From Deltaproteobacteria bacterium (GTDB lineage Bacteria > Myxococcota_A > UBA9042 > PHBI01 > JACKFB01): a DNA stretch of 64,000 nucleotides. The stretch lies in NCBI GenBank assembly GCA_020632695.1, contig JACKFB010000018.1, positions 1 through 64,000 of the forward strand. The letters run 5' to 3'. A program made the translations under genes and the position numbers. Within the stretch, counting starts at the first letter, position 1, and the number at the start of each line of letters is the position of its first letter. The notes below the pieces were generated by a model. The model worked only from the letters and a program-made list of their open reading frames with translations. It was not told where the DNA came from and did not search any database. Of this stretch, positions 8,587-16,657 are shown piece by piece.

Positions 8587-8595
8587 CCGTCTCGG

Positions 8596-9450
8596 ATGAC
8601 GCTCCCGCCCCCACCGTCGTTGGATCGGCCGCTCTCTCGCGGGTTCGTGGACGCGGTGTGCGCGGCGTTCGAGCGCGACGGATACCTCGCCATCGAGGGC
8701 GCGCTGAGCCCGGGCGAGGTCGCGGCGGCGAACGCGGCGCTGGATCGGCTGCCGCTGCCCGACCGCGGCGATCTGCGGCCGCTGGTGGATCGCGATCCGC
8801 TCTTCCTCGATCACATCGACCACCCGCGCATCCTGCCCTACGTGCTGGCGCTGCTCGGCGGCGCCATCCAGGTGATGGGCTCGTCGGTGACGGTCATCTC
8901 GCCGGGCGCCGGGCCGATGGTGTGGCACGAGGACGGCCCGCGTCCCTTCTCGTACCCGGCCGTCGGCGAGCGGCGGCCCCTGGTGATCTGCCGGGCGGGC
9001 ATCTTCCTGGAGGACCTGCGCGGCCCCGACCGCGGCCAGCTCGTGGTGGTCCCGGGCAGCCACCGGGTGCCCTTCCACCAGAGCCCCCCGCCCGACGCCC
9101 GCGGCGCGCTGCCCGGCGCCCGGGCGCTGGAGGTGGCGCCCGGCACGGCGGTGCTCTTCCACAACGCGCTGTGGCACTCGACCGCCTGGAACCACATGGC
9201 GATCCCGCGCCGCGCGCTCTACTACGCCTACACGCCGGTCTGGCACCGCGTCGTCGACTACGTGCTGCCGCCGGCGGCGCTGCTCGACGCGATCGCCGCC
9301 AAGCCGGCGGCCCGGAGACCGCTGCTGCGGCAGCTCGTCGGCGCCCTGCCCGAGGACGGCGCAGGCGCCTTCATGTTCCCGGACCCGACGGATTTCCCGG
9401 GACTCACCCTCGTCGCCCCGGAGCATCCGGCGAGCGGCGGCGAATACTGA
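8596..9450 (+). CDS. Phytanoyl-CoA dioxygenase (PhyH) family protein
   Basis: 284 residues, a normal PhyH length. The N-terminal helix RGFVDAVCAAFERDGYLAIEGAL is typical of the family. The Fe(II) ligands are visible as H111-x-D113 (VWHEDGP) and H194 (NALWHSTAWN), and GSHRVPFHQ is the expected turn before the second half of the cupin. These enzymes hydroxylate small molecules or lipids using 2-oxoglutarate and O2; the substrate is not recognisable. The start is the ATG nine bases after a TATGCT -10; translation further upstream would run into the hexamer repeat. The VOC gene follows after 16 nt and is probably co-transcribed. Confidence 0.88.
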   Translation: MTLPPPPSLDRPLSRGFVDAVCAAFERDGYLAIEGALSPGEVAAANAALDRLPLPDRGDLRPLVDRDPLFLDHIDHPRILPYVLALLGGAIQVMGSSVTVISPGAGPMVWHEDGPRPFSYPAVGERRPLVICRAGIFLEDLRGPDRGQLVVVPGSHRVPFHQSPPPDARGALPGARALEVAPGTAVLFHNALWHSTAWNHMAIPRRALYYAYTPVWHRVVDYVLPPAALLDAIAAKPAARRPLLRQLVGALPEDGAGAFMFPDPTDFPGLTLVAPEHPASGGEY

Positions 9451-9466
9451 ACACGGAGGTCGAGAG

Positions 9467-9844
9467 ATGGCGGACGGGGCCGGGCGGGGGATGCCGCTGT
9501 TGGTGGTCGAGGACGTGGCTGCGCTGCGCGAGTTCTACAAGGAGCGGCTCGGCTTCGAGGAGGTGACCTGGAAGGAGGCGGGCGAGGGCGGCTTCGTCGT
9601 CTTCACCTACGGCACGTGCAAGCTCGGCTACACCACGCCGGGCGCCTTGCCCGAGCTGCCGGGGCTGACCCGCAACGCGGTGGTGGTCTTCGAGCTGCCC
9701 GAGCTCGACCAGGTGCACCAGCTCATGGCCAGCCGGGCCGGCGACGCCGTCGGCGAGGTGCGCACGGTCGAGTGGGGCCGCTACTTCGACGTGCGCGACC
9801 CGGCCGGCACGGTGGCCCGCTTCATCGAGGTCAGCGCCGAGTAG
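9467..9844 (+). CDS. VOC superfamily (glyoxalase-like) protein
   Basis: 125 residues with the beta-alpha-beta-beta-beta repeat of the VOC fold: LLVVEDVAALREFYKERLGFEEV at the start and the closing FDVRDPAGTVARFIE segment. The family includes glyoxalase I, extradiol dioxygenases and resistance proteins; one VOC protein of this size normally dimerises to form two metal or ligand sites. A good GGAGGT ribosome site precedes the ATG. The position 16 nt after the PhyH gene suggests a shared operon, perhaps acting on the same small molecule. Confidence 0.82.
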   Translation: MADGAGRGMPLLVVEDVAALREFYKERLGFEEVTWKEAGEGGFVVFTYGTCKLGYTTPGALPELPGLTRNAVVVFELPELDQVHQLMASRAGDAVGEVRTVEWGRYFDVRDPAGTVARFIEVSAE

Positions 9845-9859
9845 CGCCGGCGGGGGCCC

Positions 9860-11017
9860 TCAGAGGATCTCCTGCGCCGCCTTCTTGCCCTCGCGCCACG
9901 GCATGGGGAAGCGCTCCAGCGTCTCGCCCTCGAGCCAGGTGTGCTGGTTCTTCTTCCGCACACGCAGGATGTCGGCGCTCTCCTCGTCGGGCGCGCGCTC
10001 GCGGTCCAGCTCCGGGAAGAGCTGCGCCAGCCGCTCGGTGCGGGCCACCGGCTCGATGCCGTCGTGGCCGAAGAGCATGAAGTAGCCCTCCCAGAAGCCG
10101 TAGCACGCCGGCTCGAAGAAGCAGTCCTTGCAGCGCGGCAGCTTCACCTTCTTGCGCTCGATGACGCGGAAGGCGCTGAGATCCTTGCCGAAGGTGCCCT
10201 CGGGGTCGGTGATGTCGTGCAGGTCCACCCGGTGCTCGTGACCGGTCACGAAGCACATCGGGTAGCCTTCCTGGCTGTCCACGCGGAACTCGACGCCCAG
10301 CTTCACGCACTCGTCGAGCGCCGCCGCGAAGTTCTCCTTCACGCGCGGAAGGTGCGGCCAGATGTGCATGTTCTTCCGCGCCCGCGCCTCGGGCTGCATC
10401 GAGAAGAACAGGATCTCACGCATCCCGGGGAACTCGCGCTTGCAGAAGCGCACGTACTCGACCAGGTCCTCGACGTTCCACTTGATGATGACGTGACTGA
10501 GCATCACGTTCACGCCCTCGGCGATGAAGAGCTTGATGCCCTTCACCACCGTGTCGAACACCCCCTCGGTCACCGTGATGCGGTCGAAGACGTCCTCGCG
10601 GTGGCTGTGGAGCGACACCAGCGTGTCGGTGACGCCCGCCTTGGCCAGCTTGCGCACGTTGTCCGCGGTGGCCATCGACGCGTTGGTCTGCAGCTCGATG
10701 GACTTGAAGCCCAGCGACTTCGCGAAGCGCACCAGCGGCAGGATGTCCGGGTGGATGGTCGGCTCGCCGCCCGAGATCGTCAGCCGCTCGTAGCCGCGCT
10801 CACGCATCTTCTGCATGTAGCCGCGCCAGTCCTTGCCGGCGGTGTTCATCACCGCGTCGGACGGCTTCTCCTTCTCCTCGTGCCAGGCGGCGAAGCAGAA
10901 GGGGCAGCGGAAGTTGCACTCCAACAGGATGCGCGCGGTCTGGGACTCGAGCCGATCCTCGTTCGCGTCGCGAGGCTTCTGCGGATCGTAGGCCCGATCC
11001 CGCGTCGACTGCTCCAT
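9860..11017 (-). CDS. Radical SAM protein with C-terminal cysteine-rich (SPASM-like) region
   Basis: 385 residues. The radical-SAM cluster motif CNFRCPFC lies near residue 35, followed by the canonical SGGEPTIHPD strand and ELQTNAS. Downstream cysteines (CKDCFFEPACYGFWEGY, about residues 295-315) look like a shortened SPASM/twitch auxiliary-cluster region. Such enzymes modify peptides or build cofactors; no short precursor gene was recognised next to it, so no substrate is assigned. The ATG at 11017 has GGGGGT upstream; the longer ORF begins upstream of the promoter found at 11056-11084. It is divergent from a second radical-SAM gene. Confidence 0.87.
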   Translation of the reverse strand: MEQSTRDRAYDPQKPRDANEDRLESQTARILLECNFRCPFCFAAWHEEKEKPSDAVMNTAGKDWRGYMQKMRERGYERLTISGGEPTIHPDILPLVRFAKSLGFKSIELQTNASMATADNVRKLAKAGVTDTLVSLHSHREDVFDRITVTEGVFDTVVKGIKLFIAEGVNVMLSHVIIKWNVEDLVEYVRFCKREFPGMREILFFSMQPEARARKNMHIWPHLPRVKENFAAALDECVKLGVEFRVDSQEGYPMCFVTGHEHRVDLHDITDPEGTFGKDLSAFRVIERKKVKLPRCKDCFFEPACYGFWEGYFMLFGHDGIEPVARTERLAQLFPELDRERAPDEESADILRVRKKNQHTWLEGETLERFPMPWREGKKAAQEIL

Positions 11018-11055
11018 GTTACCCCCGGGAGACGGTGTGGCCGTCGTGAGAGCCG

Positions 11056-11084
11056 ATGCTACCGACCTGTCGGGGTGCACGCAA
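11056..11084 (-). promoter_or_regulatory. Candidate promoter of the 9860-11017 radical SAM gene
   Basis: Read on the minus strand: TTGCGT (11084-11079), 17 nt, TAGCAT (11061-11056), 38 nt upstream of the ATG. It is back to back with the promoter at 11142-11171. Confidence 0.45.
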
Positions 11085-11141
11085 CGAAGCGCCCGCCTCG
11101 GCGCAATACCGACGAGGGTGTCGTGCGCCGGCGCCCCGCAG

Positions 11142-11171
11142 TTGAGCGGGTGATCCAACGTGGCCTATCAT
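11142..11171 (+). promoter_or_regulatory. Candidate promoter of the B12-binding radical SAM gene
   Basis: TTGAGC (11142-11147), 18 nt, TATCAT (11166-11171). It leaves a leader of about 90 nt before the TTG at 11266. Confidence 0.45.
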
Positions 11172-11265
11172 GGCGCGGCCGGTGGCCTCGAGGCCGCCGT
11201 CATCGCGACCGCCATGGGGGCCGGGGCGCGATCCGGGCCTCCACCAGAGGCCCCGAAGGGAGCGA

Positions 11266-13521
11266 TTGGGACAGGCACACCCGAGCATCGGTCTGGTCCT
11301 CGTCCCAGCGTTCGGCGAGCGCGGCTCGTTCACGCCGCTGGGGCTCGCCTACCTCAATGGCGCGCTGCGCGAGGCCGGCTTCGAGCCGACCTACCACGAC
11401 ATCAACGCGGCCGTGCGGCGCGAGGACCCGGACCTCCAGGGCGAGCTGGTCGCCCACGGCTTCTCGCCCGACGAGGGCGGCTTCTTCGGCCCCGAGCTGC
11501 CGCTCCTGCTGGAGCTGGGCCGCCGCGACGCCATGGCCGACGCCCCGCTGGCCGACCGCATCCTGGCCCGCGCGCGCCTCGACGCCGACCGCCTGCCGCC
11601 GCTGGACCTGGCGCTGCTGACCCTGTGGGACTCGAACCTCTACTACGCCACGGCGCTCGGCCGCGTGCTGCGCGAGCGCGGCACCCGCGTCGTCATGGGC
11701 GGCCCCTCGGCGCAGCTCCAGCCGGTGCGCGAGCTGATGGTGCGCCTGGGCGCGGCCGACGCGGTGGTCTACGGCGAGGGCGAGGTGCGGGTCGTCGAGA
11801 TCGCCCGCCGCACCGCCCGTGGGCAATCCCTCGAGGGCATCGGCGGCGCCACCCTGCGCGGCCCCGACGGCCGCGGCGTCGAGACCCTGCCCACCGCGAA
11901 CCTCCTGGTGCACTCCGTCCCGCGCCCGTCCTTCGTCGGGATGCCGCGCGACCAGTACCTGCCGCTCATCACGTCGCGTGGCTGCATCCGTGACTGCTCG
12001 TTCTGCACCGAGAAGTTCAACTGGCGGAAGTTCCGCCAGCGCCGCGTCGAGGACGTGCTCGACGAGATGGAGTCGCTGCTCGATCGCTACGACATCCAGA
12101 GCTTCGAGTTCAACGACGACCTCATCAACGGGCACGTCCGCTGGCTGGACACCTTCCTGGACGCCCTCATCGAGCGCCAGTGGGGCATCCGCTGGACCTG
12201 CTTCATGGAGCCCTACCGCCTCAGCTCCGAGATGATCGACAAGGTCGCGCGGGCCGGCTGCACCCTGGTCAAGTACGGCGTCCAGCACTTCGACCGGGAG
12301 ATGCTGCGGGTCATCGGCCGCGGCGACGAGGTCTCCGAGGTGGTCGACACGCTGCGCCGCACCGCCGACCACGGCATCCGGGTCAGCTTCGACATCATCC
12401 CGGGCCACCCCGGCGAGACCGAGCGCGCCCACGAGGTGAACATGCGGATGCTGCCCGAGGTGCTGTCGGGCCACGATCTGCTGGAGGCCAACCTCAACCC
12501 CTTCCTGCTGCTCTACGGCTCGCCCGTGCACCTGCAGCCGGAGCTCTACGGCGTCGACATCCAGTTCTGGGACGAGACGCTCTTCCCGGTCCAGGTGCGC
12601 GGCGAGTTCGCCGATCTCGCGCCGCAGTTCATCCGCTCCTACACCCAGGAGCCCACGCGCGACGTGGTCATCGAGCGCACCCGCCAGCTCGAGGGCGTGG
12701 CCGTGCGCGCCCGCGCCCGCCACGGCGTCTCGTCGGTGCCCGCGCCCCACGAGGGGCCGCTGCCCGAGCTGCTGGACCGGCTGCGCGCCCGCGGCGTCGA
12801 GCGCGTCGCCCTGCGGCCCGAGCCCACCACCACGCCGCGCGACCTGCTGACCGGCTTCGAGGCCGCCAGCCGCCGCGGCTTCTCGGTCGTCGCCCTGGAG
12901 ACCACCGGCGCGCCGCTGGACCGAGCGGCCTTCGTGCAGAAGGCGCGCCTGCGGGGCTTCAACCACGCCCTGCTGGTCCCCGGCGGGCCCGGCGAGCTGC
13001 GCGCGGCCGCCGCCGACGTGCTGGGCGAGGCCGGCATCCCGTGGGTGTTCCACGTCGAGCCGCAACCCGGCGAGCTGAGCTCGGCGGTGCACTACGTCGC
13101 CGAGGCCAGCGCGCTGGGCGCCCGCGCGGTGGTGCTGGACGTCGCCACCGCGGTGGATGGCGCCGACGGCGTCTCGTTGCTGGCCGCGGCCGCCATCGCG
13201 CGCCGGGCCATCGAGGTGGGCAGCGACGCCGGCCTGCCGGTGCTGGTGCACGGCGTGCCCTTCTGCCACCTGCCGGACCTGCTCGATCACCTGGCGGCGT
13301 CGGCGCCGATCCTGCCGCTCAGCCTGGGCGGGCGCCCGCTGTGGTCGGCGTTCGTGCGTCAGCCGCCGCGGTGCCGGAGCTGCGCGCTGTCGAATCGCTG
13401 CCCGGGGGCTCCCGAGGGGGCCCTGGCGCGCGAGGGCGACGCGGTGCTGCGCCCGCTGCACGGCCGGCCGAACCAGTCCCGCGAGGCGACGCTGGTGGAC
13501 ATGGGCGTCTGGGGCGCCTGA
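11266..13521 (+). CDS. B12-binding radical SAM protein with a second, motif-less radical-SAM-like module
   Basis: 751 residues from a TTG preceded by GAAGGGAG. Residues 1 to about 215 form a cobalamin-binding-like domain (VMGGPSAQL, VVYGEGE). A radical-SAM domain follows with CIRDCSFC, FEFNDDLING and a typical DIIPGHPGET strand. From about residue 500 the sequence resembles another radical-SAM barrel: VALRPEPTTTPRDLLTGFEA aligns with the SGGEPT strand, and VVALETTGAPLDRAAFVQKA with the next one, but no CxxxCxxC is present. The end, PRCRSCALSNRCPG, looks like a surviving auxiliary-cluster motif. Class B radical SAM enzymes methylate or rearrange carbon centres; no substrate is evident. TTG start is inferred. 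Confidence 0.85.
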   Translation: MGQAHPSIGLVLVPAFGERGSFTPLGLAYLNGALREAGFEPTYHDINAAVRREDPDLQGELVAHGFSPDEGGFFGPELPLLLELGRRDAMADAPLADRILARARLDADRLPPLDLALLTLWDSNLYYATALGRVLRERGTRVVMGGPSAQLQPVRELMVRLGAADAVVYGEGEVRVVEIARRTARGQSLEGIGGATLRGPDGRGVETLPTANLLVHSVPRPSFVGMPRDQYLPLITSRGCIRDCSFCTEKFNWRKFRQRRVEDVLDEMESLLDRYDIQSFEFNDDLINGHVRWLDTFLDALIERQWGIRWTCFMEPYRLSSEMIDKVARAGCTLVKYGVQHFDREMLRVIGRGDEVSEVVDTLRRTADHGIRVSFDIIPGHPGETERAHEVNMRMLPEVLSGHDLLEANLNPFLLLYGSPVHLQPELYGVDIQFWDETLFPVQVRGEFADLAPQFIRSYTQEPTRDVVIERTRQLEGVAVRARARHGVSSVPAPHEGPLPELLDRLRARGVERVALRPEPTTTPRDLLTGFEAASRRGFSVVALETTGAPLDRAAFVQKARLRGFNHALLVPGGPGELRAAAADVLGEAGIPWVFHVEPQPGELSSAVHYVAEASALGARAVVLDVATAVDGADGVSLLAAAAIARRAIEVGSDAGLPVLVHGVPFCHLPDLLDHLAASAPILPLSLGGRPLWSAFVRQPPRCRSCALSNRCPGAPEGALAREGDAVLRPLHGRPNQSREATLVDMGVWGA

Positions 13522-13546
13522 CGCTGCGACCGGCTCTGGTGGCGGC

Positions 13547-14368
13547 TCAGCGCTCGGCGCGTCGCGGCGGCCAGCGCAGGCACGCCAGGCCGATGAGCAG
13601 CCAGAAGGCGACCAGCGGCAGGCCGACCTCGCCGCGCAGCCAGGAAGCGCTCGCCGCGCGCGGCTGAAACGTGTGGGCCAGCACGCCGAAGAGCACGGCG
13701 TTGTGGGTGGCGTGGGCGATGACGGCGGGCCAGACGCTGCGGCTGCGCAGCCGCACCCAGGCCAGCGCGGTCCCGAAGCCCAGGGCGAAGAGCGCGAAGG
13801 CGGCGAGGCCCACGAGCAGGGGGGCCCCGCCGATGACGTCGCTCCACAGCACGCCCGGCAGGTGCCACAGCGCCCAGAGCGCGCTGCTGGCGAGCGCGGC
13901 TGGTCCGAACCCGCGGCGGCTGGCCATCGCCGGCACAAGCCAACCACGGAAGCCCAGCTCCTCGCCGGCCGCTTCGAACACGTTGACCGTGAGCAGTACC
14001 CAGTCGAGGCCCTCGACCTCGCCCTCGAACCCGAGCACGCCGCCGGCCAGCAGCGCCGCGTCGATGGCCAGCAGGGCAGCGGCCGGCAGGGCGAAGGCGA
14101 CGATCCAGTAGGGCCACGGCCCGGGCCGGAGCCCCAGCGATCGCACGACGCCGCGTCGGCTCATCCCGGCCGCGACGGCGGCCACCAGCGCCGGCGCCCA
14201 CAAGACCAGCGGGCCGGTCGGCGTGCCGTAGAGCTGCTCGTAGCCCAGGGCCCGGTGCAGCCCGAAGAGCCCGAAGGACACGGCGAAGGCGCCCAGCACA
14301 TAGCCCCACACCTCGCCGCGAGTGGCGGCCGGCTGGAACGCTCCGTCGGGCGCCGGCTGCCCGGTCAC
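13547..14368 (-). CDS. CPBP family intramembrane metalloprotease
   Basis: About 273 residues with seven or eight hydrophobic helices. The CPBP (Abi/CAAX-protease) motifs are in order: EAAGEELGFRGWLVP (the EExxxR motif, catalytic glutamates), WALWHLPGVLW (conserved histidine) and HATHNAVLFG (HxxxN/B-type motif). Family members cleave membrane-embedded substrates or confer self-immunity to peptides; the partner is unknown here. The start is uncertain: GTG at 14368 gives a sensible cytoplasmic N-terminus, while another GTG at 14446 would add 26 mostly basic residues. Divergent from the GT-C-like gene at 14506. Confidence 0.85.
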   Translation of the reverse strand: MTGQPAPDGAFQPAATRGEVWGYVLGAFAVSFGLFGLHRALGYEQLYGTPTGPLVLWAPALVAAVAAGMSRRGVVRSLGLRPGPWPYWIVAFALPAAALLAIDAALLAGGVLGFEGEVEGLDWVLLTVNVFEAAGEELGFRGWLVPAMASRRGFGPAALASSALWALWHLPGVLWSDVIGGAPLLVGLAAFALFALGFGTALAWVRLRSRSVWPAVIAHATHNAVLFGVLAHTFQPRAASASWLRGEVGLPLVAFWLLIGLACLRWPPRRAER

Positions 14369-14505
14369 CTGCGGCCCCGACGCGCCGAGCGGCCGTCGCC
14401 GACCGACATCCTTGCGGCCGCGCGCCACTCGGCACACCCTGCCCACGCGGCCGCGACGTCCGGTCGCGCGCTTCGCCGACCTCGCCCCAGGGGCCTCACC
14501 CGGCC

Positions 14506-16005
14506 GTGGAACCCTCCGCTCCCCATCCCGCGCGTCGCGTGCTGCAATGGCGGCGGCTCCTCATCCCGGCAGGCGTCTTCGCCCTGGTGATGCTGGTGCT
14601 GGGCCCGCTGGTGCTCACCGCGCCGGCCACCGTGACCATCGACGGCTACTACCACATCAAGGTCGCCCAGTGGCTCGCCCGCGAGGGCCCCTTCGTCGAC
14701 ATCCGCTGGCTGCCGCTCACCGTGCTGGGCGAGCACGGCCCTGACCACCACTGGCTCTGGCACGTGCTGCTGGTGCCCTTCACCTGGTTCGGCGATCTCT
14801 TCGACGGCCTGCGCTGGGGGCTCGTCGTCACCGCGGCGGCCGTCCCCGCCGCCCTCACCGCCATCGCGATGGCGCTGCGCATCCCCTGGCCGCCGCTCAT
14901 GGCCCTGCTGGCGTGCACCGGCGCCCTCATCATGCCCGGCCGCCTCCTCATGCTGCGCGCCCAGAACCTGGCGCTGGTCCTGATGGTCCTGGCGCTCTTC
15001 GCCATGGCCCGCAAGAAGCCCGTGCTGCTCTTCGCGGTCGCCTTCGCCTTCATGCTCTCGTACCACGGCGCGATGATCCTGGTGCCCTTCACGGCGCTCC
15101 ACCTGGGCGTCGTCGCGGTGACCGAGCGCCGCTTCGACTACCGCGCCCCGCTGGCGGTGGCGGCCGGCCTCCTCGCCGGGCTGATGGTCACGCCCTGGTT
15201 CCCAGCCAACCTCGACTACCTCTTCTTCCACACCCTCTACAAGACCAGCAACCCCAACGCCGTCGTGGTCGGCAGCGAGTGGCTGGTGCCCGGCCTGCCG
15301 CACATCCTGCGCGAGGCATGGCCGGCTCACCTCACGCTGCTGGCGGGGCTCGTGGCGCTGGCCTGGCGGCGCACGCGCCCCTCTGCGGAGGCCCTGCTCT
15401 GGCTGCTCACCGCGGCCACCACCTTCGCGCTCTACACGCGCGCCTGGCGCTTCGCCGAGTACTACGCGCCGCTGGCCGTGCTCGCCGGCGGCGTGTGCCT
15501 CCGCGACGCCTTCGCCACCGCGCCTGCTCGCCCGGCGCTCCGGCGCGCCCTGGTGGCCGTCATGGCCCTCGTGGTGCTGGTCGAGGGAGGCCTCGGCCTG
15601 GCCGTGGCCCGCGCGCGCTCCGAGTTCGTCCCCTCGAAGTACGCCGCCATCGCCGATGCCCTGCGCCAGCGCGCCCGCCCCGACGACATCGCCTTCAACA
15701 CCACCTGGGAGGACTTCGTCTTCCTGTTCTGGAACGACGCCGGCACGCGCTACGTCAACGGCCTGGACCCCAACTACCTGGCCTTCGCCGACCCGGCCCG
15801 CTTCGGCATGTGGCTCTGGATCACCGGCGTCTCGGCCGACGAGCCCAACGATCCGGCCCCGGTCATCCGCGACGTGTTCGGCGCCCGCTTCGCCGTCGTC
15901 GCCCGCGGCTACCCGGGCCTGGCCAGGCGGCTGTCACGCAGCCCCCACGCCCACCTCATCCTGCATACGGGGTGGGGCTGGCTCTACGAGCTCTCGCCCG
16001 GCTGA
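14506..16005 (+). CDS. GT-C-like polytopic membrane protein
   Basis: 499 residues with roughly eleven hydrophobic helices and a soluble C-terminal part. After the first helix it has IDGYYHIKVAQWLAREG; in STT3/PglB- and PMT-type GT-C enzymes the first extracytoplasmic loop carries a similar D-x-Y-Y-H acidic motif that binds metal and the lipid-linked sugar. The C-terminal region (KYAAIADALRQRARPDDIAFNT, WNDAGTRYVNGLDPNY) resembles soluble domains of such transferases and of DUF-type membrane sugar enzymes. I infer a role in transferring sugar from a polyprenyl carrier on the periplasmic side, with moderate confidence. The GTG start lacks a strong ribosome site. It stands alone between the divergent CPBP gene and a convergent lipoprotein operon. 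Confidence 0.65.
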   Translation: MEPSAPHPARRVLQWRRLLIPAGVFALVMLVLGPLVLTAPATVTIDGYYHIKVAQWLAREGPFVDIRWLPLTVLGEHGPDHHWLWHVLLVPFTWFGDLFDGLRWGLVVTAAAVPAALTAIAMALRIPWPPLMALLACTGALIMPGRLLMLRAQNLALVLMVLALFAMARKKPVLLFAVAFAFMLSYHGAMILVPFTALHLGVVAVTERRFDYRAPLAVAAGLLAGLMVTPWFPANLDYLFFHTLYKTSNPNAVVVGSEWLVPGLPHILREAWPAHLTLLAGLVALAWRRTRPSAEALLWLLTAATTFALYTRAWRFAEYYAPLAVLAGGVCLRDAFATAPARPALRRALVAVMALVVLVEGGLGLAVARARSEFVPSKYAAIADALRQRARPDDIAFNTTWEDFVFLFWNDAGTRYVNGLDPNYLAFADPARFGMWLWITGVSADEPNDPAPVIRDVFGARFAVVARGYPGLARRLSRSPHAHLILHTGWGWLYELSPG

Positions 16006-16021
16006 TCGCGGCGTCGCCTCG

Positions 16022-16657
16022 TCAGCGCCCGCCCGTCAGCTCCAGCTCCAGGCTGGCGTGGGCCTCGCCGCCGCCCGAGCCCGTCGCGTCCACGACCAGG
16101 TTGGCCGCCGACCCGGCGATCTCCGGCCCATCGACGATGAGCGGCAGGCTGTAGAGGTACACGTACCCGTCGCCGCCCGGGACGGGCTGCAGCCCTGTGC
16201 GGATCACGCCGCCGGCGTCGACGCCCCCCACCCACAGGCGGGCCTCCAGGTCGAGCTTGCCGCTGAGGATGCCGGCGGTCCGCACCGCCAGCACCACCAT
16301 CCAGGCGCCCTGGCTGCCGAGCTGGACCTCGAGCGGGCCGCCGTCGGTCAGCGCCTCGAACTGCGCCGGGCTCGAGACGCCGAAAGGGTTGGTGCCCACG
16401 GCGAAGAGCGGCTCAGCTTCGGGTGGGGCGTCGGCCGCGTCGGGGGCGTCCTCGAGGGTCGCGTCGGGTGACTCCGGCAGCTCGGCCGCGTCGAAGCTCG
16501 CGCTCGCGTCGGGCGCGTCGGCACGCCCGACCGCCGCGTCGGAGTCCGCGGTGGCGTCGGAGCCGACGCGCGCCGGATCGCAGGCCAGCGCGACCAGGGC
16601 CAGCAGCCCGGCGGCGAGCCAGACGCCGGGGCGCCTCAGAAGCACAGGCTCTTGCAC
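16022..16657 (-). CDS. Small outer-membrane-type lipoprotein, function unknown
   Basis: 211 residues. A signal peptide ends in the lipobox LVALAC, followed by a ~55-residue linker rich in Asp, Ala, Ser and Glu. The C-terminal ~130 residues look all-beta (LEVQLGSQGAWMVVLAVR, LDLEARLWVGGVD), similar in feel to a single secreted beta-sandwich. The GTG overlaps the 3' end of the Kelch gene by 22 nt; a GTG at 16645 is possible and would shorten the overlap to 10 nt. Last gene of a lipoprotein operon. No family recognised. Confidence 0.75.
   Translation of the reverse strand: MQEPVLLRRPGVWLAAGLLALVALACDPARVGSDATADSDAAVGRADAPDASASFDAAELPESPDATLEDAPDAADAPPEAEPLFAVGTNPFGVSSPAQFEALTDGGPLEVQLGSQGAWMVVLAVRTAGILSGKLDLEARLWVGGVDAGGVIRTGLQPVPGGDGYVYLYSLPLIVDGPEIAGSAANLVVDATGSGGGEAHASLELELTGGR

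Noticed and set aside
8212..8595. N-terminal extension of the PhyH protein through array A
   Set aside because: The dipeptide type changes along the array, the promoter lies downstream and PhyH homology begins after 8596.
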